A stretch of DNA of 64,000 nt from Gammaproteobacteria bacterium BRH_c0 (lineage in GTDB: Bacteria; Pseudomonadota; Gammaproteobacteria; Pseudomonadales; Porticoccaceae), in NCBI GenBank assembly GCA_000961645.1, contig LADM01000053.1:1-64000 (forward strand). The letters are read 5' to 3'. Below the pieces are notes generated by a model, which worked only from the letters and a program-made list of their open reading frames with translations, searched no databases and had not been told where the DNA came from. Positions within the stretch are counted from its first letter, which is position 1. Every line of letters begins with the position of its first letter. A program made the position numbers and the translations under genes. This document shows positions 56,175 to 64,000 of this stretch, piece after piece.

Positions 56175-56710
56175 TGCAACCCCTCCTGCCTCTGGGCAGA
56201 AGCCAGTTTTTTGCGAATTTCGTGCAGCCGCCACGACACGGTGGATTCCTTCACTCCCAACAGCGCGGCGGCCTCGGCGTGATTCATACCCTCCCCGGCC
56301 ACCAGCACCAGGGTGTCCCGGAAGCCGTCACCCATGGCCTCGACCTGGGCCAGCACCTGACGCAGGTAAATCTGGGATTCACCTTCCGAGTCCTGCGGGG
56401 AAGCCAGATGCTCAATCTCTACATCATCACTGCGGTGGCGGTTCTGCTGGCGATACCAATCGTGTGCACAATTGAGGACCAGCGTGTAGAGCCAGGTGCT
56501 AAAGGCCGCCTCAAAGCGGTAAGAGCGGATGGCTTGAGCGAGTTTGATACACGCCAGCTGCGCCACGTCCTCGGCATCCTGCCGCACCCCGGTGTATTTC
56601 ATCGCAAACCGAAAAATGCTGTCATAGCAGATATCCACCACCTCGCCAAAGGCGGCGCCATCGCCATCCATCGCCCGTTTCAGGGTTTGTTTGTCCGGGG
56701 ACATCATCAT
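56171..56710 (-). CDS. ECF RNA polymerase sigma factor
   Basis: The 179-residue protein has region 2 (FRFAMKYTGVRQDAEDVAQLACIKLAQ, then FEAAFSTWLYTLVLNCAHDW) and region 4 with a helix-turn-helix (NHAEAAALLGVKESTVSWRLHEIRKKL). ECF factors direct RNA polymerase to stress promoters and are held by a membrane anti-sigma protein, normally encoded next to them. The neighbour here is the VWA membrane protein, whose N-terminal cytoplasmic part could be the holder. Two further in-frame ATGs lie directly after the first. Confidence 0.9.
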   Translation of the reverse strand: MMMSPDKQTLKRAMDGDGAAFGEVVDICYDSIFRFAMKYTGVRQDAEDVAQLACIKLAQAIRSYRFEAAFSTWLYTLVLNCAHDWYRQQNRHRSDDVEIEHLASPQDSEGESQIYLRQVLAQVEAMGDGFRDTLVLVAGEGMNHAEAAALLGVKESTVSWRLHEIRKKLASAQRQEGLQ

Positions 56711-56797
56711 TCCGGTGTGTTTCCTTGTCTGTTAGACGCGGGTATTGCCAGAATCCTTGGTGAACGATTTATTTTTCAGGTGTTGAAGATTGTATGT

Positions 56798-58237
56798 CTA
56801 TACATCCGGGTGCGCATCGAAGGGCTGAATTCGCTCAAGTGCGCGGGCTATGCGCAGAACCTGATCTTCACGCCCATGGCGCCCCATGATCTGTAATCCA
56901 ACCGGCATGCCGTTGACCAGACCCGCTGGGAATGACAAGGCAGGCAGCATCAGCAGATTGGCTATGGCGGTGAAATAGGTGCCACAGCAAAAGCTGGGAT
57001 AGGGATCTGCCATCCCGTCTGGAAGCAGCGGTGCCACCACGGGCAAGGTGGGAGACAGGATTGCATCGTATTGCTCGAACAAAGCGTCGATCTTGTGTCC
57101 GAGTTCTGCAACCCATTTTACGGCGGCCTCATAGTCCTCGCGGGAAACTGGCGGCGTCTTCATCCCCGCCTGGTTGTATTCCATCAGCCGTGGGAAATTC
57201 TCCGGGGCAAGGCAGCGTTCGACAAAGTCCGGGGAGTTGGTAAAACACGGGGGAAAATTGCCGTGGGCAGATTCGCCCCTCAGGAAATTGACAAACCAGG
57301 GCCAGCTCTCTTCGATCCTGAAAGCGGTCTTGAGACCCATCTCCAAAACGAAGTCCTCCACGACCGCGCCCGCCTCCGAAAGCCTGGCCGCAGTGCTGCC
57401 GACCTGGACGGCTACCGCAGGGTCGACATCGATGTGTCCATAATCCGGCGACCACAAAAATCGCATGCCAACCACGCCGTCTTCCAGGCTGGCGGTAAAT
57501 TCCCGCGCGGGCGGACAGGGGCGCGGATCGATGCCGTCAGGGCCTGACAGCACATCCATGGCGATGGCGAGATCGCGTACATCCCGCGCCATGGGCCCCA
57601 TGCTGCCAACCCGGGCATAGCTGAAGCTGCCGGTATCCGGAATGCGACCCGGTGTGGGGAAAAGCCCCACCAACCCGCAAGCCGCTGAGGGAATCCTGAT
57701 GGAGCCACCGCCGTCAGAGCCAATGCCCAGCGGCGCGACGCCCGCTGCAACGGCGGCGCCGGTGCCACCGCTCGATGCCCCCGGTGAACGGCGAGTATCC
57801 CAGGGGTTGAGCGTTTCAGGCCCCAAGCGGTTAGCCGTGCGGCTCCAGGTATAGAACTCCGGCACATTGGTCATGCCGATGATGATGGCGCCTGCCGCGC
57901 GCAAGCGTGCCGTGAGTGTTCCGTCCTGTGCAGGCACAAAGTCCTCAAACAGCAGCGAGCCACCGGTAGCCGGAACACCTGCCACCCAGGGCTCGTCCTT
58001 GAGAACCATCGGCACGCCTTGGAGCGGCCCGTGAGGCAGGCCGTTTTTGACCATTTCGTCGGCTTGCCGGGCGGCAGCCCGGGCCTGATCAGCACAGACC
58101 GTGCGGAAAGCGTGCAGTTTCGGCTCAACGGCAGCAAGACGGGCAAGCGCCGCCTCGACCACCTCAACAGCCGAGATTTCACCGCTGACAATGCGTTCCC
58201 GCACTTGCCAGGCCGGGGCCCAGATCAAATCGTCCAT
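56798..58237 (-). CDS. Amidase-signature family hydrolase
   Basis: The 479-residue enzyme carries the Ser-cisSer-Lys triad: Lys80 in MVLKDEPW, Ser155 in SPGASSGGTG and nucleophile Ser179 in SDGGGSIRIPS. It hydrolyses amides to acid and ammonia; the substrate is not evident. AGGAGG lies 4 nt before the second of two adjacent ATGs (58237), which I take as the start. It is transcribed divergently from a cytochrome P450, with a likely operator in between. Confidence 0.9.
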   Translation of the reverse strand: MDDLIWAPAWQVRERIVSGEISAVEVVEAALARLAAVEPKLHAFRTVCADQARAAARQADEMVKNGLPHGPLQGVPMVLKDEPWVAGVPATGGSLLFEDFVPAQDGTLTARLRAAGAIIIGMTNVPEFYTWSRTANRLGPETLNPWDTRRSPGASSGGTGAAVAAGVAPLGIGSDGGGSIRIPSAACGLVGLFPTPGRIPDTGSFSYARVGSMGPMARDVRDLAIAMDVLSGPDGIDPRPCPPAREFTASLEDGVVGMRFLWSPDYGHIDVDPAVAVQVGSTAARLSEAGAVVEDFVLEMGLKTAFRIEESWPWFVNFLRGESAHGNFPPCFTNSPDFVERCLAPENFPRLMEYNQAGMKTPPVSREDYEAAVKWVAELGHKIDALFEQYDAILSPTLPVVAPLLPDGMADPYPSFCCGTYFTAIANLLMLPALSFPAGLVNGMPVGLQIMGRHGREDQVLRIARALERIQPFDAHPDV

Positions 58238-58303
58238 CATTCCTCCTCTGCTGCCTAGATACCATCTATTCAAGCCTCAACACAACAGTCACAGCAAATA
58301 TAC

Positions 58304-58319
58304 TTGACACAATAGTCAA
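58304..58319. promoter_or_regulatory. Candidate operator between the amidase and P450 genes
   Basis: TTGAC, six bases, GTCAA is a perfect palindrome of the kind used by TetR-type repressors. A second related half, ACAACAGTCA (58282-58291), matches ACAATAGTCA (58309-58318) in direct orientation 27 bp away. The region lies between the divergent starts at 58237 and 58465. No regulator gene is adjacent. Confidence 0.4.
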
Positions 58320-58464
58320 ATAATTGAACTCTTCACCCGTGGATGGAAGTCCATGCCAGACGGGGCAAGGCCCTATCCATGATGGATATCACAGCTCGAT
58401 GATCGGGCGTCTGTATAACGACAATAACCTTGGGACGTAATACTACTATGTGGGAAGCAACACT

Positions 58465-59691
58465 ATGAATACCGCAACAATGACACAGGCCATCACTGAC
58501 CTGTCGCAACCCGCCATCCAGCAAAACCCCTGGCCCACCTATGCGACACTCAGAAAGACTGCACCTGTGTCGCCGCTCAAATCTGAATTCACCCGCAAAA
58601 CCGCCGTTATTGTCACCCGCTATGACGATGTGATGATGGTCTACAAGGACCCTCGGTTTTCCAACGATATGTCGAGCAATATGCCTTTCCCGGTGCGCTG
58701 GCTGATGAAGCGGATCGGGTCGCTGGATATCATGATGCTCAAGGACGACCCCGAACACCGCCGCCTGCGCGGTCTGGTGGACAAGGCCTTCACCCCCAAA
58801 ATGGTCGAGGCCATGGGGCCGAGGATTGAGCGCATCGCCCAGGATCTGCTGGATGCCATGGCAAAAAAAGACAACGCCGATCTGGTAGAGGATTTTGCCA
58901 AGCCATTGCCCATCACAGTGATTTCGGAAATGCTCGGCGTGCCGCCGGAGGAGTGTTACGAGTTTAACCAGCTCACCAGCAGCTCGTTTGATACCTCAAC
59001 GGCGTCGGGCCTGCGCCGCATCACGGCCTTGCCCAATATGTGGAAAATGATTCGCCTCTTCAAACGGCTGATCAAGCTGCGCCGGGAAAACCCCGATGAC
59101 CGGCTGGTCACCGCACTGATCAATATCTACGACCAGGGCGATCAGCTGAGCGACCGCGAAATTCTGGGGATGATCTTCCTGCTGCTGTTTGCCGGCCACG
59201 AAACCAGCGTCAACCTGATCGGCAGCGGTATGCTGGCACTGCTGGAGCAGCCCGACCAGTTTGCCAAGCTGCGCGACAACCCCGACCTGATCGAGCCTGC
59301 GGTGGAAGAGCTGCTGCGCTTCTCCAGCCCGGTGGTGTATGGCGCCTCGCGTTTCCCCACTGAGGACCTGATGATCGGCGATACTCTTGTGCCGAAAGGC
59401 ACTGAGGTGATCGGCGTGCTCAGTTCAGCCAACCGCGACGAAGCCGTGTTTGAAAACCCCGAGCAGATTGATATCACCCGCAATCCCAACAGGCACATCG
59501 CGTTTGGTGTTGGCATACACTTTTGCCTCGGTGTATGGCTGGCGCGATCAGAAGGCAAGCTCGCTATCAATGCACTGATCAAGCGCTTCCCGAACATGCA
59601 GCTGGCCGTACCCCGCGACCAGTTGCGCTGGAAAGTCGGTGGCACCAATGCCTTGCGTGGGCTCCAGAGCCTGCCCATCAGGCTGGGTTAA
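58465..59691 (+). CDS. Cytochrome P450
   Basis: The 408-residue soluble bacterial P450 has the haem loop FGVGIHFCLG with Cys354, the oxygen-activation helix AGHETS (Ala243-Gly244...Thr247) and the ExxR pair in VEELLRFSSPV. It would hydroxylate a hydrophobic substrate with electrons from a ferredoxin system that is not encoded next to it. I chose the ATG at 58465 (GGGAAG upstream); a GTG at 58450 is also in frame. The divergent amidase and the MDR reductase downstream suggest a small detoxification or catabolic locus. Confidence 0.95.
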   Translation: MNTATMTQAITDLSQPAIQQNPWPTYATLRKTAPVSPLKSEFTRKTAVIVTRYDDVMMVYKDPRFSNDMSSNMPFPVRWLMKRIGSLDIMMLKDDPEHRRLRGLVDKAFTPKMVEAMGPRIERIAQDLLDAMAKKDNADLVEDFAKPLPITVISEMLGVPPEECYEFNQLTSSSFDTSTASGLRRITALPNMWKMIRLFKRLIKLRRENPDDRLVTALINIYDQGDQLSDREILGMIFLLLFAGHETSVNLIGSGMLALLEQPDQFAKLRDNPDLIEPAVEELLRFSSPVVYGASRFPTEDLMIGDTLVPKGTEVIGVLSSANRDEAVFENPEQIDITRNPNRHIAFGVGIHFCLGVWLARSEGKLAINALIKRFPNMQLAVPRDQLRWKVGGTNALRGLQSLPIRLG

Positions 59692-59712
59692 TTACACCTC
59701 CACACAATAAGG

Positions 59713-59816
59713 TTGTAGGTTGGGCTGAACGTTTTTTGTGAAGCCCAACAATAATCTCTGGTAGATGTAGGGCAATCTCTTGGAAACGCTGGGTAGTCCC
59801 TCAGCCCAACCTACAA
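59713..59816. repeat. 104-bp element with 16-bp perfect inverted ends
   Basis: TTGTAGGTTGGGCTGA (59713-59728) is mirrored exactly by TCAGCCCAACCTACAA (59801-59816). A partial internal copy, AAGCCCAACA, is near 59741. Its ends resemble those of the palindrome at 11,031 (GTAGG(A/T)TGGG), so it is likely another member of a dispersed palindromic family. It lies between the P450 and the MDR gene. Confidence 0.75.
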
Positions 59817-59928
59817 ATCTTGCAGCTCGCATTGACTTACGACGTTCACCACCCTTGCACCCTCAATCTGCTGCCAGCACAATCACAGCCCTCAAAATAA
59901 CAATCGCATTCATGCTACAGGGCCAGCA

Positions 59929-60876
59929 ATGACAACCATCAAGGCAGTTCGCATCCACAATTTCGACGGCATCGACCAGATTCGCTACGAGGATATCCCC
60001 TGCCCCGAGCCCGGCCCTGATGAAGTGCTGATTCGGGTTTATGCCGCCGGAGTCAACCCGGTGGACTGGCAGCTGACCCAGGGTATCAATCAGGAATTTT
60101 TGCAGCGAACCCTGCCAACTGTGCCGGGTTTTGAAGTGGCTGGAGTGGTCGAAAAAACCGGCAGCGCTGTCACCACCCTGGCGCCAGGTGATGCGGTTTA
60201 TGGCCATGTGGATTTTCGCTATGACGGTTCTTTTGCGGAATATATGGTCAGCGCCGAGGACCGTCTGGTACCCAAACCCACCAATCTTGATTATGTGGAG
60301 GCAGCCGCCGTGCCAGTGGCGGCACTGGCCGCATGGACAGCACTGTTTGACCCTGAAGGCATCAATCTTAAGGCAGGCCAGACAGTGTTGATCACCGCCG
60401 CTGCCGGAGGTGTGGGCACCTTTGCCGTGCAGTTTGCCAAATGGGCTGGCGCCCGGGTTATTGCTACAGGCTCAGCACACAGCCGGGATTTCCTGCTTGA
60501 TCTCGGGGCTGACGTATTTATCGATTACCACACGCAATCACTGGATGCCGTAGGCTTGATCGATGCAGCACTCGATGCCGTTGGTGAGCAAACACAGCTG
60601 GATTGCCTGGCGGCGATTCGCCCCGCTGGCGTGCTGGCCTCACTGGTGGGCGAGCAATGGGGCGAGCCAACCCTGCGCCCGGATGTGAAAAAATTTGTGG
60701 TGCACGGCGGCTTTTACCCGCAGCAGCTGGCCGATATTACCCCGCTGCTGGAAAGTGGTGAGGTGCGCCCCATTATCAGCCAGGTATTTCCCTTAAGCGC
60801 GGTAAAAGACGCACTGGCATTAAGCAGCAGCGGTCATGTGCGAGGCAAAATCGTACTGTCCGTTGACGGGCAATAA
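59929..60876 (+). CDS. MDR-family NADPH:quinone oxidoreductase-like enzyme
   Basis: The 315-residue zinc-free medium-chain dehydrogenase shows the GroES-like part (EVLIRVYAAGVNPVDW, VPGFEVAGVVEKTG) and the nucleotide fold VLITAAAGGVGTFAVQFAKW. The catalytic zinc cysteines are absent, which is typical of quinone-reductase or enoyl-reductase members. It follows the P450 on the same strand after a palindromic element. Its stop codon is only 8 bp from the truncated phage gene that follows. Confidence 0.88.
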   Translation: MTTIKAVRIHNFDGIDQIRYEDIPCPEPGPDEVLIRVYAAGVNPVDWQLTQGINQEFLQRTLPTVPGFEVAGVVEKTGSAVTTLAPGDAVYGHVDFRYDGSFAEYMVSAEDRLVPKPTNLDYVEAAAVPVAALAAWTALFDPEGINLKAGQTVLITAAAGGVGTFAVQFAKWAGARVIATGSAHSRDFLLDLGADVFIDYHTQSLDAVGLIDAALDAVGEQTQLDCLAAIRPAGVLASLVGEQWGEPTLRPDVKKFVVHGGFYPQQLADITPLLESGEVRPIISQVFPLSAVKDALALSSSGHVRGKIVLSVDGQ

Positions 60877-60884
60877 TTCACCCT

Positions 60885-61691
60885 GTGCGGCCAGAACATG
60901 GCAATTGGCACTTGGTGGCATTGCCGGTGGATGATCCCTGGTGGGATACCCATTATCCGCCGAACGGCTGGGGTTGCCGTTGCTGGATCATCTCCGCTAC
61001 GGAGGCACAACTGAAGCGCTGGGGTATTGAGCCTGCCAAGGCACCGCCTATCGAAACTACCTGGCGTGTCAACACGTCAACAGGGCTTGACTATGGTCAG
61101 GTGCCGATTGGTATTGATCCGGGTTGGGACTACAACGTTGGCAAGGCCTGGCTGGGTTCCGATATCGCCTTTGGCGAAAAGCTGATGGCGTTGCCTGATG
61201 CGCTACGTGCTGAGGTGTTTGCCAATCTGGATGATCATATTGCCCAGCTCAATAAAGGTTGGCATGCCTGGCTGAAAGAGCGGGCTGGCCAGCCGCCAAG
61301 GGGCTATGCCCATACCATTGGTTATTTGTCGTCACCGGTGATCGATGCGCTCAAAGCCAAGAATATGGAGCCTGTCAGTGCCACAGTCGTGGTATTCGAT
61401 AATCAGACGAATCACGTCAAAGGCACCCATAAAGATGATGCCAAAAGGATCAGTCTGGCTGAATTCAAAAACCTTCCCGCTGAGTTTGCAAATCACTCGG
61501 CGGTATTGCTGCATGGTAAGGAGTTGGTCTTTGTAATGAAGGGCCACGCCGATGGCAGGAATTCCCGTGCTGTTGTCGCGGTCAATCTGAAACGTAAAGG
61601 TAACCAGTTCTCAAGCCTGAGATCACTGGGAAGAGTGCATATAACGGATCTGAGGAAGAAGGAGTACGAGCTGATATGGGGCAAGCTATGA
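60885..61691 (+). pseudogene. Orphan 3' fragment of a Mu F-like phage head protein with C-terminal BECR-type nuclease domain
   Basis: The readable product (268 residues from GTG 60885) begins inside the MuF/SPP1 gp7 minor head domain: VRPEH, then DDPWWDTHYPPNGWGCRC (Cys31, Cys33), a highly characteristic ending of that domain. The N-terminal 200 or more residues are missing. The C-terminal part (about 150-268; VVVFDNQTNHVKGTHKDDAK, AVLLHGKELVFVM, LRKKEYELIWG) resembles the PBECR-type nucleases fused to MuF proteins. No other phage gene is nearby. It starts 8 bp after the MDR gene, with no clear ribosome site, so it is a stranded fragment; the toxin domain itself looks intact. Confidence 0.72.
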
Positions 61692-61835
61692 GCTGGTGGG
61701 TGGGGCGGCGCATCCCACATACGCAGGGGGTCTTGAAACCTGCCACGACAGAAGCCATTTCCTGCCTCCACCAGCTGATCAAAGTTTAGCACACCCGTCC
61801 GACCGTCGGTCAATCAGCTGTTAACAGGCAATAAA

Positions 61836-61864
61836 AAGGGTGATAACACACCGTTATCACCCTT
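61836..61864 (-). terminator. Second terminator-like hairpin beyond aceF
   Basis: On the minus strand AAGGGTGATAAC pairs with GTTATCACCCTT around 5 nt and is followed by a T-rich tail (TTTTTATT). It lies about 180 bp past the first terminator of aceF and also faces the phage fragment. The 399-bp gap 61692-62090 is otherwise gene-free. Confidence 0.7.
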
Positions 61865-62040
61865 CGATTCACCGATTTAATTCACAATTTCACCGGTGAA
61901 ACCCCGTTTTTTGTCCAGAAGTAAACGTAATTTTCCATTTCACTCATGTTGCCCAATTTTACGCAAATTCAATCAGTTACGGCCAAATTACTGTTTCATT
62001 CTCTTTCCAGTTCTAAACGGTACCCTACACCCTGCCCATA

Positions 62041-62070
62041 AAAAAACCCCGGTCCTGACCGGGGTTTTTT
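62041..62070. terminator. Bidirectional intrinsic terminator next to aceF
   Basis: AAAAAACCCCGGTC and GACCGGGGTTTTTT are exact mirrors around CT, giving a strong stem with A/T tracts on both sides. It lies 20 bp beyond the aceF stop codon. Confidence 0.95.
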
Positions 62071-62090
62071 ATGGGCGTATCAACCAGCGA

Positions 62091-63776
62091 TTACAACAGC
62101 AATCGTCGTATATCGCCCATCATACTCACCAGGTCGGTCATGAATTTTCCGGCATCGGCGCCGTTGATCAGGCGGTGATCGTAAGTCAGGCTCAGGGGCA
62201 GCAACTGGCGTGGGACAAAAGCCTTGCCGTCCCATACAGGCTGGATTGAGGCTTTGGAAATACCGAGAATCGCCGCTTCCGGCGCATTGACGATGGGGGT
62301 AAAACCTCTGCCGCCGATGGCACCGAGGCTGGAGATGGAAAAGCCGCCGCCCTGCATGTCATTGGCGCTGAGCTTACCGTCGCGGGCCTTTTGCGCCACG
62401 GCGGCGGTTTCTTCTGCCAGTTCCCACAGGCCTTTTTTATCCACATCGCGGATCACCGGCACCATCAGGCCGCGGGGGGTGTCCACCGCCATGCCGATAT
62501 GCACAAACTTTTTCTGGATCAGCTTTTCGCCGCTGCTGTGCCAGGAGCGGTTGATGACCGGGTGGGCCGTCATGGCGCGGGCGCAGGCCAGCATCATAAA
62601 GGCCACCGGGGTGAGTTTGACGCCGCGCTTGTCCGCCTCGGCCTTGAGGCCCTTGCGGAACTCCTCCATCTCGGTGATATCGGCATCATCAAACTGCGTC
62701 ACCGCTGGCACGTTGAGCCAGGTGCGGGTCATGTTGGCGGCAGTCAGCTTGGCAATGCGGCTGAGGGGAAGCTCCTCGATTTCACCGAACTGGCTGTAGT
62801 CCAGATCGGGGATTTGGGGAATGCCAGCACCACCAGTAGCGGTGCCAGGCGCACCCGATTCGAGTGCGGACAAGGCCTTTTTCACATAGGCCTGCACATC
62901 TTCCCTGGCGATGCGGCCCTTGTCGCCACTACCCTTGACGTTGCGCAGATCAACGCCAAGCTCGCGGGCAAACTGGCGCACCATCGGGCCAGCATACACA
63001 TCAGCAGCCGGTGCTTCCGCTTCGTTCAGGGTACCGGGGGCGGTTGACGGTTCAGCCGTTTGCGGCGGTTTTTCCGCAGGCTTTTCGCTGGCAGGAGCGG
63101 GTTGTGGTGGTTTGCTTTCAGGCTCGGGCTGCTGCTCAGGTTGCTGTTCTGGCGCTGACTCAACAGCGGACTGGGTGGTCATTTCTGCCACCGCATCGCC
63201 GGACTTGACCTTGCCGCCCTCTTTCACCAACAGCGCAGTAATCTTGCCAGCATAGGGGCTGGGCACATCCATGGTGGCCTTGTCCCCTTCGAGGGTCATC
63301 AGGGTATCCCCTTCCGCCACTTCGTCGCCAACCGCTACGTTGATCTCGATAATATCGACGGCATCGCCGGTGCCGAGGTCAGGCAGTTTGACTGTCTGCT
63401 CGGCAGACTGGCTTTTGGCCGCAGGCTTGTCAGATTTCTTACCTTCAGATTCTTTTGCTGGCGGTTTTTCCGCCTCGGGCTCTGCTTCCGGCTTTTTCTC
63501 GGCTGCCGACGATTCTGCCTTTTCCGGTGCAGCAGAATCGGAGGACTCCATTTCCACAATCGCTGTGCCCTGGGAAATCTTGTCGCCTACCTTTACCAAT
63601 ACTTTCTTGACCACCCCGGCCTTGGGAGACGGCACATCCATGGAGGCCTTGTCGGATTCCAGTACCAGCAGGGTGTCCTCAACGCTGATTTCGTCACCGA
63701 TGCTGACACTGACCTCGATCACCTCGACTTCGTCGGCGCCACCGAGATCCGGTACTTTGATGGTTTCACTCGCCAT
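62091..63776 (-). CDS. aceF: Pyruvate dehydrogenase E2, dihydrolipoamide acetyltransferase
   Basis: The 561-residue core protein of pyruvate dehydrogenase has two lipoyl domains (ESDKASMD with Lys43, and EGDKATMD), each followed by Ala/Pro/Glu linkers. A peripheral-subunit-binding domain (PMVRQFARELGVDLRNVKGS) and the catalytic domain ending in DHRLINGADAG follow. It moves acetyl groups to CoA at the link to the TCA cycle. It lies 12 nt after aceE, in one operon. Two lipoyl domains is the Pseudomonas-like form (E. coli has three). Confidence 0.96.
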   Translation of the reverse strand: MASETIKVPDLGGADEVEVIEVSVSIGDEISVEDTLLVLESDKASMDVPSPKAGVVKKVLVKVGDKISQGTAIVEMESSDSAAPEKAESSAAEKKPEAEPEAEKPPAKESEGKKSDKPAAKSQSAEQTVKLPDLGTGDAVDIIEINVAVGDEVAEGDTLMTLEGDKATMDVPSPYAGKITALLVKEGGKVKSGDAVAEMTTQSAVESAPEQQPEQQPEPESKPPQPAPASEKPAEKPPQTAEPSTAPGTLNEAEAPAADVYAGPMVRQFARELGVDLRNVKGSGDKGRIAREDVQAYVKKALSALESGAPGTATGGAGIPQIPDLDYSQFGEIEELPLSRIAKLTAANMTRTWLNVPAVTQFDDADITEMEEFRKGLKAEADKRGVKLTPVAFMMLACARAMTAHPVINRSWHSSGEKLIQKKFVHIGMAVDTPRGLMVPVIRDVDKKGLWELAEETAAVAQKARDGKLSANDMQGGGFSISSLGAIGGRGFTPIVNAPEAAILGISKASIQPVWDGKAFVPRQLLPLSLTYDHRLINGADAGKFMTDLVSMMGDIRRLLL

Positions 63777-63788
63777 TGATACAGCCCC

Positions 63789-64000
63789 TTACACAAAAAG
63801 CGGATTGGATTTTTCAGGATCAATGCCGAAATCGGCAATGGCTTGCTTGACCACAGCAAGGTCAATCTTGCCCTGTTTGGCGAGCCCGTAAAGGGCAGCG
63901 ACGGCGATATAGCGGCGATCCACTTCAAAGAAATCCCGCAGCTTGGCACGGGTATCGCTGCGGCCAAAGCCATCGGTGCCGAGCACATGGTAATCGCCAG
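63789..64000 (-). CDS. aceE: Pyruvate dehydrogenase E1, C-terminal end only
   Basis: Only the last 70 residues are inside the window; the gene continues past the right edge. The sequence GDYHVLGTDGFGRSDTR, then LRDFFEVDRRYIAVAALYGL, is the conserved C-terminus of homodimeric AceE. The stop (TAA) lies 12 nt before the aceF start. Confidence 0.95.
   Translation of the reverse strand, partial: GDYHVLGTDGFGRSDTRAKLRDFFEVDRRYIAVAALYGLAKQGKIDLAVVKQAIADFGIDPEKSNPLFV

Noticed and set aside
61836-62070. Riboswitch or small RNA between the phage fragment and aceF
   Set aside because: The two hairpins are adequately explained as terminators of the minus-strand aceEF operon.

Overview
The window reads as chromosomal DNA of a GC-rich, aerobic or microaerobic gammaproteobacterium. 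The gene orders dapA-bamC-MBL hydrolase-purC and Spx-like-dapD-dapE, together with FabV, RimK, RsmJ, BamC and a cbb3 oxidase, are what one sees in Pseudomonas-like and Cellvibrionales-like genomes. A marine Cellvibrionales relative (Spongiibacteraceae/Halieaceae type) is my best guess, inferred from gene content only.

Layout. 1-4.2 kb: the ccoNOQP cbb3 oxidase operon (minus strand, ccoP cut by the window edge) behind a likely FNR/Anr-controlled promoter, then argG. 4.3-9.2 kb: a small defence-like island with an AT-rich NACHT NTPase carrying an N-terminal nuclease-like domain, a membrane-anchored NERD nuclease, and an RHH/RelE toxin-antitoxin pair framed by 17-bp direct repeats. 9.2-15.3 kb: pyrC-rnt, a MauE/DoxX-like membrane protein, a Rho_N-type small protein, a DUF748 protein and catalase HPII. 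15.6-24.2 kb: methyltransferase, DUF924 protein, a four-gene MacB-like efflux system, a fused RimB-RimK protein and SixA, with two copies of a 23-bp-period repeat array. 24.3-37.6 kb: housekeeping genes for lysine/peptidoglycan, purines, the BAM complex, lipid A acylation, fatty-acid synthesis and ion exchange.

38-61.7 kb is accessory and catabolic. An ATP-grasp ligase is followed by a large uncharacterised protein with a papain-like Cys-His-Asn arrangement. Next come an AhpD/CMD-like protein, an SDR lacking the catalytic Tyr and an APH-like kinase with a degenerate catalytic loop. The modEABC molybdate uptake locus with its own ModE box follows, then a thiolase, a tannase-family esterase and a molybdopterin oxidoreductase that could use the imported molybdate. 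The stretch closes with an ECF sigma/VWA-domain operon, an amidase divergent from a cytochrome P450, an MDR-family reductase, and an orphan fragment of a Mu F-like phage head protein with a likely BECR nuclease tail. The right edge holds aceF and the 3' end of aceE.

The most interesting candidates for undescribed biology are the ATP-grasp/papain-like pair (37,987-41,274), the nuclease-NACHT gene (4,637-6,961), the stranded MuF-toxin gene (60,885-61,691) and the 23-bp repeat arrays (15,680-15,902 and 23,386-23,654). All functional calls come from reading motifs by eye; no database search was run.
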